Source: JBECKS01 sp040235395 (GTDB taxonomy: Bacteria; Pseudomonadota; Gammaproteobacteria; Pseudomonadales; JBECKS01). From it: a stretch of 24,461 nucleotides of DNA. Within the stretch, counting starts at the first letter, position 1. Every line of letters begins with the position of its first letter. The notes beneath the pieces were generated by a model, which saw only the letters and a list, made by a program, of their open reading frames with translations, ran no database searches and was not told where the DNA came from. Made by a program: the position numbers and the translations under genes. This document shows, piece by piece, positions 8,101-16,223 of the stretch. The stretch lies in the NCBI GenBank assembly GCA_040235395.1, contig JBECKS010000225.1, positions 1-24,461 of the forward strand, written 5' to 3'.

Positions 8101-8136
8101 AAGGGCGCATCACTGAGAGTGTTGCGCCCTTTTTTA
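8101..8136. terminator. Bidirectional rho-independent terminator between aroF and nfuA
   Basis: AAGGGCGCA (8101-8109) pairs with TGCGCCCTT (8123-8131). Inside, CACT pairs with AGTG after one T-T mismatch, leaving a three-base loop. A run of T follows on the + strand (8130-8135), and an A-rich run (8092-8102) precedes the stem, giving a U tail on the - strand too. It sits between two convergent genes and should end both transcripts. Confidence 0.92.
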
Positions 8137-8147
8137 TTTGAAACAGC

Positions 8148-8795
8148 TTATTTGAAATAGGCATTTTCGGAATTGCTGTGATCCGTTAAATCTCTCACCG
8201 CAACAATTTCAGGAATGCGTTCTCTCAATGTCTTTTCAACGCCCTGCTTAAGTGTCATATCAACTGCTGAACAACCTTGGCAGCCGCCACCAAACTGAAG
8301 TACGGCAACGGTATTGTCATCCACCAGCTCTAGCAGTGAAACAAAACCACCGTGGGAAGCTAGCGAAGGATTGATTTCAGAATACAGGACATGATTGATG
8401 CGTTCTTCAAGAGAAGCATTTTCTCCCAATTGCGGTACCTTGGATTTAGGTGCTCTGAATGTAAGCTGGCCACCCATTCTATCGGCGGCATAGTTAATGG
8501 TGGCATCTTCCAGGTAGCTAATGCTGTCCATGTCGATATAGGCGATGAATTCCTTAAGCTGCATGGTGGCATCTGTCTCAACGATTTCTTCGGGTGTGCA
8601 GTAAGCCATGCAGCATTCGGCATAGGGCGTGCCTGCTTTTTCAACAAAAATACGTACACCAATGCCTTCAACATTCTGTTTATCGAGTAGTTCCTTCAAA
8701 TATTCCTGGGCAGACTCGGTAATATTGATGGTTTTCAGGATAGCAGGAATGTCGATTTCCTTTTCGTCCTGTGTTGTTGCTGATGCGTCACTCAT
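8148..8795 (-). CDS. nfuA: Fe-S biogenesis protein NfuA
   Basis: NfuA carries a [4Fe-4S] cluster bridged between two subunits and delivers it to apo-proteins, especially under oxidative stress or iron limitation. The 215 residues have the two-domain form. An N-terminal degenerate A-type scaffold domain (about 22-115, with AECCMAYCTPEE) is followed by the Nfu domain (about 127-205) with GGGCQGCS, whose C172 and C175 are the cluster ligands. E. coli NfuA has 191 residues; this protein has about 20 extra polar residues at the N-terminus, ahead of a conserved core. The ATG at 8795 has a purine-rich AGAGAGAAAA upstream. Divergent metH lies 238 bases away. A later start cannot be excluded. Confidence 0.95.
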   Translation of the reverse strand: MSDASATTQDEKEIDIPAILKTINITESAQEYLKELLDKQNVEGIGVRIFVEKAGTPYAECCMAYCTPEEIVETDATMQLKEFIAYIDMDSISYLEDATINYAADRMGGQLTFRAPKSKVPQLGENASLEERINHVLYSEINPSLASHGGFVSLLELVDDNTVAVLQFGGGCQGCSAVDMTLKQGVEKTLRERIPEIVAVRDLTDHSNSENAYFK

Positions 8796-9033
8796 GGTTT
8801 TCTCTCTGATTGGTTAAGCCCTTTGCTCGTTTGCTTTCATTTACTGTCGGTCTGGAAGCTGTGGGAATCTCATCGAAGGCATGAATAAAAAACAATTGAT
8901 TCGACGATGGATTCATTTCGAGCCAGAGGGGCTTCTGATAAAATGCATGCCCTACATGCAAGACCGTGTCCTAAATGCAAGACATGGTGTAATTCTAACG
9001 AATAGTGAATTTGATTAAAACAGACCCATTAAG
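8796..9033. promoter_or_regulatory. nfuA-metH divergent promoter region with three ATGCAWG repeats
   Basis: This 238-base spacer must hold both promoters. It contains ATGCATG at 8943-8949 and two copies of ATGCAAGAC at 8956-8964 and 8975-8983, the latter 19 bases apart, less than 100 bases before metH. I find no MetJ box (AGACGTCT), no MetR-type TGAA-N5-TTCA and no recognisable SAM or cobalamin riboswitch. The repeats are candidate regulator sites only. Confidence 0.4.
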
Positions 9034-12000
9034 ATGAATGCTAAAAGTACGATGAATACCAAGACCCTACTGACTAATATCCTTAAAGAGCGTGTGCTTA
9101 TTCTTGATGGCGCAATGGGAACGCTCATTCAACAACATCAACTATCTGAAGAAGATTTTCGCGGTGAACGTTTTGCTGATTTTCATGTGGACTTAAAGGG
9201 AAACAACGACCTGCTTTCCATTACACAGCCAGAAATTATCAAGGGAATTCACCGAACCTATCTTGAATCTGGCGCAGATATTATTGAAACAAACACCTTC
9301 AATTCCAATCGTGTATCGCTTGCCGATTATCAGATGGAAGATCTTGCTAAGGAATACAACATTGCTGCTGCGAGCATTGCTAAAGAAGTCGCTCAGGAAT
9401 TTTCTGAATTAACACCAGATAAACCACGCTTTGTTGCCGGTGTGCTTGGCCCTACCAGTCGCACTGCTACTATCTCGCCCGATGTGAATGATCCAGCGGC
9501 AAGGAATGTTACTTTTGAAGAATTACAGCAGTATTACACGGAAGCACTTGAAGGTTTGGTTGAAGGTGGCGCCGACATTATTTTAATTGAAACGGTTTTT
9601 GATACCCTGAATGCAAAAGCTGCTATTTATGCTTTTATCAAGTTTTGTGAAAAGGAAAATCTTGATCTTCCTTTAATGATTTCAGGAACCATTACTGATG
9701 CCAGTGGACGATTGCTTTCAGGTCAAACGGCTGAAGCTTTCTGGAATTCTGTTTCTCATGCAAAACCCCTGAGTATTGGATTGAACTGCGCCTTGGGGGC
9801 AGCTGAATTAAGACCTTACATCGAAACGCTTTCCCAGATTTGTGACACTTATGTCAGCGCCCACCCTAATGCAGGTTTGCCTAATGAGTTTGGCGAATAC
9901 GATGAAACGCCAGAAGAAATGTGTGAAATTGTTTCTGAATTTATTGATAGTGGTCTGGTCAATATTCTTGGTGGTTGTTGTGGTACTACACCAAAGCATA
10001 TTCGCTTGTTTAATGAATCATCCTTGAATAAAAAACCAAGAGTGATTCCAGATATTGAGCCAGCCTGTCGATTGAGTGGACTTGAACCTTTCACTATCAC
10101 TCGTGAGAGTCTGTTTGTGAATGTGGGTGAACGAACAAATGTAACAGGCTCTGCAAAATTCAAACGACTTATTGTTGAAGAAGATTTTGACACTGCTCTG
10201 GATGTTGCGCGTGAACAGGTTGAGGCTGGCGCACAGGTCATCGATATCAATATGGATGAAGGCATGCTTGATTCGAAACAGGCAATGATTACCTTCCTTA
10301 ACCTTGTTGCTTCTGAACCTGATATCTGCAAAGTGCCCATTATGGTGGATTCCTCAAAGTGGGAAATCATTGAGGCAGGTTTGCGATGCATCCAGGGAAA
10401 ATCCATTGTTAATTCCATTAGCTTGAAAGAAGGTGAAGCAGAATTTATTGCGCGAGCAAAAGATTGTCTTGCCTATGGTGCAGCTGTCGTTGTGATGGCG
10501 TTTGATGAAACAGGACAAGCTGATACGGAAGTGAGAAAAAAAGAAATCTGCAAACGTTCTTACGACATTCTTGTGAATGAGGTTGGCTTTCCGCCACAAG
10601 ATATTATTTTTGATCCGAATATTTTTGCCGTAGCAACGGGTATTGAAGAACATGATAACTATGCCGTTGATTTCATTAATGCCTGTCGTTACATCAAGGA
10701 AGAACTCCCCTACGCCTTAAGTTCGGGCGGTGTCAGTAACGTATCTTTTTCATTCAGAGGTAATAATCCTGTTCGTGAAGCCATACATGCAGTGTTTCTT
10801 TATCACGCGATAAAAGCTGGTTTGAACATGGGTATTGTCAATGCTGGCCAGCTAGCCATTTATGAAGACATCGATAAAAAACTTCGAGACGCTGTTGAAG
10901 CAGTTATTCTTAATAAGGCAAGCACTAGTGAAGATACGCCTACGGAAATATTAACTGAGCTAGCAGAACAATTTCGTGATGATGGTAAGGAAATTAAGAA
11001 AGAAGACGATGCCTGGCGAAAGTTTGAGGTAAACAAACGACTTGAGCATGCTTTGGTAAAAGGTATTACGACGTATATTGAAGAAGATACTGAACTTGCA
11101 AGACAGCAAGCAACGCAACCACTTGATGTGATTGAAGGCCCTCTTATGGATGGTATGAACGTGGTGGGCGATCTGTTTGGTTCTGGGAAAATGTTTTTAC
11201 CGCAAGTGGTAAAAAGTGCGCGTGTTATGAAGCAGGCTGTTGCTTATTTAATGCCTTACATTGAGGCTGAAAAAAGTGATGCGGTTTCCAGTAAAGGCAA
11301 AATATTGCTCGCCACCGTAAAAGGTGATGTTCACGATATTGGTAAGAATATTGTGGGTGTGGTATTGCAATGCAATAACTATGAAGTGATTGATCTCGGT
11401 GTGATGGTGCCCTGCGACAGGATTCTTTCTGAAGCAAAAAAACAACAGGTTGATATCGTTGGTTTGAGTGGCTTGATTACACCTTCTCTTGATGAAATGG
11501 TTCATGTCGCCAAGGAAATGCAGCGTCTTGATTTTAAAGTACCTTTGTTGATTGGTGGTGCGACGACTTCGAAAGCGCATACTGCTGTGAAGATTGAACC
11601 AGGTTATAAAAATGATGCCGTGATTTACGTTGCTGATGCTTCCCGTAGTGTGGGTGTTGCCAGTAAGTTGTTGAATACAAATCTGAAAACGGATTTTGTG
11701 AAGGAAACACAAGCAGAATATGAAAAGGTTCGTGAAAGAAATGCCAATCGTCAACCAAAAGGTAAGATGCTGAGTATTCAAGAAGCACGGGAAAGAAAAG
11801 CAGTTTTTGATTGGGAAAATTATCAAGCACCCTCACCTGCATTTATTGGAACAAAAGTCTTTGATGATTACGATATCGCTAAACTTGTTGATTACATTGA
11901 TTGGACACCCTTCTTCATCTCCTGGAGTCTTGCGGGCAAGTTCCCAAAAATTCTTGAAGATGAAGTGGTAGGTGAAGCGGCAAGAAATTTATATGCCGAT

Positions 12001-12732
12001 GCTCAGAAAATGCTCAAGGAAATTATTGAGCATAAAATTTTTCAGGCAAAAGCTGTGATTGCATTCTGGCCGGCAATCAACGCGGGTGATGATGTTGTTG
12101 TGTTTGATGATAAAGACGCAAAACAGGAGCTGGATACCTTCCATTTTCTTCGTCAGCAAACGGAACATGTTTCTGGCAAGCCTAATTACAGTCTTGCTGA
12201 TTTCATTTCACCTAAAGGTAATGATTATCTTGGTGCTTTTGTGGTGACAGCAGGTTTGGGTTGTGAAGAGTATGCACGCTCTTTTCAAGACAAAGGTGAT
12301 GACTATAGCAGCATTCTTGCAAAAGCCCTTGCCGACCGTTTGGCAGAGGCCTTTGCTGAACACATGCATGAACGGGTAAGAAAGGAGTTCTGGGGCTATG
12401 CGAGAGCAGAATCTCTTAACAATGAAGAGTTGATTAAGGAGCGTTATCGAGGCATCAGACCAGCAGCGGGTTATCCTGCCTGCCCTGACCATACGGAAAA
12501 AGGTACCCTCTTCCGCTTATTGGATGCCTCTGAGCAAATTGGTGTTTCCATTACCGAGCATTTTGCTATGTGGCCTGCTGCATCGGTGAGCGGTTTGTAT
12601 TTCTCTCATCCTGATTCCACTTATTTTGGTATTGGTAAGATTAATAAGGATCAGCTTCAGGATTATGCCCAAAGGAAAGGTATTACCGTTGAAGAAGCTG
12701 AAAAATGGCTTGCCCCTAACCTCGCTTACTAG
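9034..12732 (+). CDS. metH: Cobalamin-dependent methionine synthase MetH
   Basis: The 1232-residue cytoplasmic enzyme transfers the methyl group of 5-methyltetrahydrofolate to homocysteine through cob(I)alamin; E. coli MetH has 1227 residues. All modules are present in order. The homocysteine domain has zinc ligands C252 (GLNCALG), C315 and C316 (GGCCGTTP). The pterin domain contains NVGERTNVTGSAKFKRLI. The cobalamin domain has GDVHDIGKNIV with the lower axial ligand H767. The C-terminal AdoMet-binding reactivation domain contains RGIRPAAGYPACPDHTEK, so the enzyme can be reactivated by flavodoxin and SAM. The chosen ATG is the first in frame; M7 (9052) is an alternative, and neither has a strong ribosome site. 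Regulation may involve the repeats upstream. The next gene, cysI, feeds sulfide into the same sulfur amino acid supply. Confidence 0.98.
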   Translation: MNAKSTMNTKTLLTNILKERVLILDGAMGTLIQQHQLSEEDFRGERFADFHVDLKGNNDLLSITQPEIIKGIHRTYLESGADIIETNTFNSNRVSLADYQMEDLAKEYNIAAASIAKEVAQEFSELTPDKPRFVAGVLGPTSRTATISPDVNDPAARNVTFEELQQYYTEALEGLVEGGADIILIETVFDTLNAKAAIYAFIKFCEKENLDLPLMISGTITDASGRLLSGQTAEAFWNSVSHAKPLSIGLNCALGAAELRPYIETLSQICDTYVSAHPNAGLPNEFGEYDETPEEMCEIVSEFIDSGLVNILGGCCGTTPKHIRLFNESSLNKKPRVIPDIEPACRLSGLEPFTITRESLFVNVGERTNVTGSAKFKRLIVEEDFDTALDVAREQVEAGAQVIDINMDEGMLDSKQAMITFLNLVASEPDICKVPIMVDSSKWEIIEAGLRCIQGKSIVNSISLKEGEAEFIARAKDCLAYGAAVVVMAFDETGQADTEVRKKEICKRSYDILVNEVGFPPQDIIFDPNIFAVATGIEEHDNYAVDFINACRYIKEELPYALSSGGVSNVSFSFRGNNPVREAIHAVFLYHAIKAGLNMGIVNAGQLAIYEDIDKKLRDAVEAVILNKASTSEDTPTEILTELAEQFRDDGKEIKKEDDAWRKFEVNKRLEHALVKGITTYIEEDTELARQQATQPLDVIEGPLMDGMNVVGDLFGSGKMFLPQVVKSARVMKQAVAYLMPYIEAEKSDAVSSKGKILLATVKGDVHDIGKNIVGVVLQCNNYEVIDLGVMVPCDRILSEAKKQQVDIVGLSGLITPSLDEMVHVAKEMQRLDFKVPLLIGGATTSKAHTAVKIEPGYKNDAVIYVADASRSVGVASKLLNTNLKTDFVKETQAEYEKVRERNANRQPKGKMLSIQEARERKAVFDWENYQAPSPAFIGTKVFDDYDIAKLVDYIDWTPFFISWSLAGKFPKILEDEVVGEAARNLYADAQKMLKEIIEHKIFQAKAVIAFWPAINAGDDVVVFDDKDAKQELDTFHFLRQQTEHVSGKPNYSLADFISPKGNDYLGAFVVTAGLGCEEYARSFQDKGDDYSSILAKALADRLAEAFAEHMHERVRKEFWGYARAESLNNEELIKERYRGIRPAAGYPACPDHTEKGTLFRLLDASEQIGVSITEHFAMWPAASVSGLYFSHPDSTYFGIGKINKDQLQDYAQRKGITVEEAEKWLAPNLAY

Positions 12733-12860
12733 TTTAAATTCAATTTAACCAATAAGTCATATCAAGCTAGTAAATTTTTTTTATATAAGTGCTGGCACTA
12801 TAATCCGTGCCCTATCTACTTATATGCAAGCTGCTTGCACAAGGCTTTGGCGGTTAACCC
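12733..12860 (+). promoter_or_regulatory. cysI: cysI promoter region: TATAAT inside an inverted repeat, plus leader hairpin
   Basis: TATAAT at 12799-12804 is a perfect -10 element. No good -35 is present at 17 bases, only a T run. GGCAC (12794-12798) and GTGCC (12807-12811) flank it as an inverted repeat with an 8-base spacer, a plausible operator over the -10 and start site. Downstream, TGCAAG-CTG-CTTGCA (12825-12839) can form a 6-bp hairpin in the leader. GGTTAACC (12852-12859) touches the cysI ATG and leaves no normal Shine-Dalgarno. A long T run at 12775-12782 lacks a GC hairpin, so I do not call it a metH terminator. Confidence 0.5.
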
Positions 12861-14519
12861 ATGTACCAATATAACGAATTTGATCAGCGAATCATTAATG
12901 AGCGCGTTGCTCAGTATCGAGAACAGACGGAGCGTTTTCTAGCGGGTGAAATTTCACCGGATCAGTTTCTGCCCATCAGGCTCCAGAATGGTCTTTATAT
13001 CCAGCGTCATGCGCCCATGTTCCGTATTGCCGTTCCTTATGGCACCTTGAACACAAAACAGCTTCGTAAGCTTGCAAGTATTAGTCGTAACTATGATAAG
13101 GGTTATATTCATGTCACCACACGGCAGAATTTTCAATTGAACTGGCCTGCCTTGGAGCATGTTCCTGACATTCTTGAAGAACTGGCTTCTGTTCAGATGC
13201 ATGCTGTGCAAACCAGCGGTAACTGTATTCGTAATACAACCAGTGATCAGTTTGCAGGCGTAAGCTCAGAGGAGCTTGAAGACCCACGCCCTTACTGTGA
13301 AATCATTCGCCAGTGGTCGACCTTCCATTCTGAATTTCATTTTCTTCCTCGAAAATTCAAGATTGCTGTATCTGCTGCCAAGAACAATGATCGTGCTGCC
13401 GTTCGAGTGCATGATATTGGTGTGTATCTGGTAGAAAAAAATGGCAAGCGTGGTTTTGAAATTTATGCTGGCGGTGGTTTAGGAAGAACGCCTGTGGTTT
13501 CTCCCCTGATTCATGACTTCATCGAAAAAGAAGATTTGATTTCTTATCTCGAAGCGATTGTGCGTATCTATAACAAGTTGGGTCGCCGGGATAACAAGTT
13601 CAAGGCACGTATCAAGATTCTTGTCCGTTCCATGGGTGTTGAGAAATTCAAGGCGCTCGTGGATGAAGAATGGGAACGAACCAAAGATAGTGAACTTAAA
13701 ATCCCTCAAGCAGAATTTGATCGAATCAGCGCATTTTTTAAAGATCCTGAATACAAAGTACTTAGCGATGATCCATCGATACTGACTGATACGCTTGCAA
13801 GCAATCCTGATTTCAAACGTTGGCACAGACAGAATGTTTTCCCTCATAAAAAACCTGGTTATGCCGCGGTAGTGATTAGTTTAAAGAAAACCGGTGTTGC
13901 GCCAGGCGATCTTTCTGATTTTGAGTTGGAAAGCATTGCAGATTTGGCAGATGAATTTAGCTTTGGTGAAATCAGGAATACCCATGACCAGAACATGGTA
14001 TTGCCATACGTTGAACAGTCAGCTCTGCCCAAGGTTTGGGAAAAACTGGTATTGCTTGGTTTTGCCACAGCCAATATTGGTTTAATGAGCGACATTATCT
14101 GTTGCCCGGGTGGCGATTACTGCTCACTGGCTAACGCAAAATCCATTCCTATTGCAGAGCAGATACAACGTCGATTTGACGATCTGGATTATCTTTATGA
14201 TCTTGGGCCACTTAACCTGAATATTTCAGGATGCATGAATGCTTGTGGTCATCACCATGTTGGACACATTGGTATTCTTGGTGTGGATAAAAAAGGTTCT
14301 GAGTTCTATCAAGTGTCCTTAGGCGGAAGTTCAAAAGAAGATGCTTCCTTAGGCGACATCATTGGTCCATCGTTTAACGCTGATGAAGTTTCTGATGTCA
14401 TTGAAAAAATTATTGATGTTTTTCTGGAAAATAGAACTGAGGGCGAGCCTTTTCTTTACACTTACCGTCGTATCGGAATGGACCCATTCAAGGAGGCTGT
14501 TTATGCCAAAGCTCATTAA
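12861..14519 (+). CDS. cysI: Assimilatory sulfite reductase, siroheme/[4Fe-4S] hemoprotein (nitrite/sulfite reductase family)
   Basis: The cytoplasmic enzyme reduces sulfite to sulfide with six electrons for cysteine synthesis. The 552-residue protein has the two-fold ferredoxin-like plus siroheme repeat of this family. TRQNFQLNW and SGNCIRNTT occur in the first half; the cluster and siroheme ligands are C415 and C421 (CPGGDYC) and C458 and C462 (SGCMNACG). It matches the Pseudomonas-type CysI, not the E. coli CysIJ hemoprotein. No CysJ flavoprotein is encoded nearby, so electrons probably come from ferredoxin or another donor. It overlaps the DUF934 gene by 17 bases, as in many gammaproteobacteria. 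No clear ribosome site precedes the ATG. Nitrite reduction is a possible side activity. Confidence 0.93.
   Translation: MYQYNEFDQRIINERVAQYREQTERFLAGEISPDQFLPIRLQNGLYIQRHAPMFRIAVPYGTLNTKQLRKLASISRNYDKGYIHVTTRQNFQLNWPALEHVPDILEELASVQMHAVQTSGNCIRNTTSDQFAGVSSEELEDPRPYCEIIRQWSTFHSEFHFLPRKFKIAVSAAKNNDRAAVRVHDIGVYLVEKNGKRGFEIYAGGGLGRTPVVSPLIHDFIEKEDLISYLEAIVRIYNKLGRRDNKFKARIKILVRSMGVEKFKALVDEEWERTKDSELKIPQAEFDRISAFFKDPEYKVLSDDPSILTDTLASNPDFKRWHRQNVFPHKKPGYAAVVISLKKTGVAPGDLSDFELESIADLADEFSFGEIRNTHDQNMVLPYVEQSALPKVWEKLVLLGFATANIGLMSDIICCPGGDYCSLANAKSIPIAEQIQRRFDDLDYLYDLGPLNLNISGCMNACGHHHVGHIGILGVDKKGSEFYQVSLGGSSKEDASLGDIIGPSFNADEVSDVIEKIIDVFLENRTEGEPFLYTYRRIGMDPFKEAVYAKAH
14490..14496 (+). promoter_or_regulatory. 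Shine-Dalgarno site fixing the DUF934 gene start
   Basis: AAGGAGG lies six bases before the ATG at 14503, inside the 3' end of cysI. This is the best ribosome site in the window. It rules out the longer frame opening at 14362, whose extra N-terminal residues are only cysI read out of frame. Confidence 0.9.
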
Positions 14520-14991
14520 GAACAGAAAGCTTCAAGATAACGAATGGAAACTGGTTCGTGACGAAAGCGAACTGGAGCAAAGTGGAAAACAGATTGTTAC
14601 TATCGATGTTTACCAAGCTCATGAAGCCGAACTAAAAGACAAGCTTGCTCGTGCTGAATTAGGTTTGCTTTTGAAAAGTGATCAGGGAATTGATGACCTG
14701 CCTCAGGGTTTTGAAAGTGCACCTGTTATTGCCATTGATTTTCCTGCATTTACAGATGGCCGTGGTTATTCCATTGCGCGTGATTTACTGAGATACACTT
14801 CCTTCAAAGGCGAGCTGCGAGCAGTTGGTGATGTATTGCTTGATCAGCTTCATTCCATGGAGCGTTGTGGTTTTTCAGCATTCGAATTAGTGGATGCTGC
14901 TGATGCTTCAAAAGCTGAAAAATGCTTTGATGTTTTTAGTGAAAAATATCAACGTGATGCCTTGCAGGAAAAACCCGTCTATCAGCGTTAA
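14503..14991 (+). CDS. DUF934 protein, sulfite-reduction partner of CysI
   Basis: A 162-residue cytoplasmic protein. Its core has the DUF934 signature: FESAPVIAIDFPAFTDGRGY, then SIARDLLRYTSFKGELRAVG, then LLDQLHSMERCGFSAFEL. Family members are almost always encoded directly after ferredoxin-type cysI and are annotated as an oxidoreductase or accessory protein for sulfite reduction; their biochemistry is unclear. Here the start overlaps cysI by 17 bases and has a perfect ribosome site, so the two products are surely made together. Some relatives are labelled CysH-like, but there is no PAPS reductase motif. Confidence 0.9.
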   Translation: MPKLIKNRKLQDNEWKLVRDESELEQSGKQIVTIDVYQAHEAELKDKLARAELGLLLKSDQGIDDLPQGFESAPVIAIDFPAFTDGRGYSIARDLLRYTSFKGELRAVGDVLLDQLHSMERCGFSAFELVDAADASKAEKCFDVFSEKYQRDALQEKPVYQR

Positions 14992-15053
14992 GTTTTCTTA
15001 AACTCGTTAAGGTAGCCATTTAAAGTAGAACGGCCTGCTGATATTATCGCTAC

Positions 15054-16223
15054 ATGCATCTGGATTTATTTGATTCTTTCTTCGTTATTTTCTCTGGCGC
15101 TGCCATTCTAGCAAGCCTTGCGCTGTTTACCAGACAGCCCTTAATCATTGCTTATATCGCTTTAGGTTGTCTGGCAGGTCCTTTTGGTCTTTCCTGGGTA
15201 ACAGAGCAAGAGCTTCTCTCTGAAATTGCTGAATTCGGCATTATTTTTCTTCTTTTTCTATTGGGTCTGGATTTGCAGACCAAGAATCTGGTCAAGCTTT
15301 TTGGTAGAAGTAGTGTAGTAGCGATTGTCAGCTCACTCGCTTTTGCCCTGCTTGGCTTTTTAGTTTGTCGTTCTTTTGGTTTTAATTTCAATGATTCCAT
15401 GGTTGTCGGTCTGGCCTGCATGTTTTCCAGTACCATCATTGCGATTAAATTGTTGCCAACGACCGTGCTTCATCATAAACACACCGGTGAAATTGTGGTG
15501 GGTTTATTATTGATGCAGGATTTTATCGCAATTTTTGTCTTGATTGCCCTTCAGCAGAATTCGCCTCAGGCCGTGTTTGAATTCAGTAATTTTATAAAGA
15601 TTTTGATTGCGCTAGCACTTTCAGTCGGAATGGCATTCCTTCTTGTGAATTACCTCATCATTCCCTTAATTAGAAAGTTTGATCGTTTTCAGGAGTATAT
15701 TTTCCTTATTGCCATTGGATGGTGTTTGGGAATTGCTGAATTTGCGAAGGTACTGGGCTTGTCACTTGAGATTGGAGCTTTTATAGCGGGCGTTTCATTA
15801 GCCGCTAGTCCAATTTCTGCTTATATCGCAAACAGTTTGAAACCTTTAAGGGATTTTTTCCTTGTACTGTTTTTCTTTTCTTTAGGGGCAAGTTTCGACT
15901 TCTACCGTATTCCTGACATGTTTTTGGTGGTGTTAACGCTGACACTACTTCTTATTATTCTTAAGCCTTTGGTTTTCACTTTGCTTTTGCTTGTGTTTGG
16001 AGAAAAAAAGGAAACTGGAAGAGAGGTTGGATTTCGTCTCGGGCAGATTTCAGAGTTTTCTCTCTTGATAGGCTATCTTGCTTTTAATAAAGGTTTTATT
16101 AGCAGTGATGCTTCTAATCTAATACAAGGCGTTGCGATTCTCAGTTTTCTGATATCGTCTTATATCGTGATTTTCTTCTTCCCTAACCCAATAGCGGTGT
16201 TTGATCGTCTGCGAAAGGATTAA
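15054..16223 (+). CDS. CPA2-family cation/proton antiporter (Kef-type membrane domain)
   Basis: A 389-residue inner-membrane protein with about 12 hydrophobic segments, matching the Na+/H+ exchanger domain of the CPA2 superfamily. Typical marks are FGIIFLLFLLGLDL (about 61-74), ACMFSSTIIAIKLL (about 121-134) and LLLMQDFIAI with the Q155-D156 pair found in KefB/KefC-like exchangers. It stops after the membrane domain and lacks the TrkA-N/KTN nucleotide-binding domain that gates KefB and KefC, so glutathione-adduct gating is unlikely. The ion (K+ or Na+) is unknown. The ATG has no Shine-Dalgarno; a TATTAT lies six bases before it (15042-15047), leaving the possibility of a leaderless transcript. 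It abuts the sohB stop codon with no spacer. Confidence 0.88.
   Translation: MHLDLFDSFFVIFSGAAILASLALFTRQPLIIAYIALGCLAGPFGLSWVTEQELLSEIAEFGIIFLLFLLGLDLQTKNLVKLFGRSSVVAIVSSLAFALLGFLVCRSFGFNFNDSMVVGLACMFSSTIIAIKLLPTTVLHHKHTGEIVVGLLLMQDFIAIFVLIALQQNSPQAVFEFSNFIKILIALALSVGMAFLLVNYLIIPLIRKFDRFQEYIFLIAIGWCLGIAEFAKVLGLSLEIGAFIAGVSLAASPISAYIANSLKPLRDFFLVLFFFSLGASFDFYRIPDMFLVVLTLTLLLIILKPLVFTLLLLVFGEKKETGREVGFRLGQISEFSLLIGYLAFNKGFISSDASNLIQGVAILSFLISSYIVIFFFPNPIAVFDRLRKD

Noticed and set aside
8796..9033. SAM or cobalamin riboswitch before metH
   Set aside because: No conserved B12-box or SAM-aptamer core and no extended paired structure with an expression platform is visible; the gap also has to serve divergent nfuA.
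9849..10418. Long - strand open frame (189 codons) inside metH, and others at 11248-11826
   Set aside because: They lie opposite a fully conserved enzyme, have no family features or ribosome sites, and are explained by metH codon composition.
12734..12782. Rho-independent terminator after metH
   Set aside because: TTAAATT-C-AATTTAA is AT-only and is separated from the T run at 12775-12782 by 26 bases, so it is not a convincing hairpin terminator.
12793..12811. Sigma-54 promoter before cysI (TGGCAC...)
   Set aside because: The -12 GC does not fall at the required distance from the -24 GG; TATAAT fits a sigma-70 -10 better.
14362..14502. A longer DUF934 protein starting at 14362
   Set aside because: The extra residues are cysI read in another frame; the Shine-Dalgarno at 14490-14496 sets the start at 14503.
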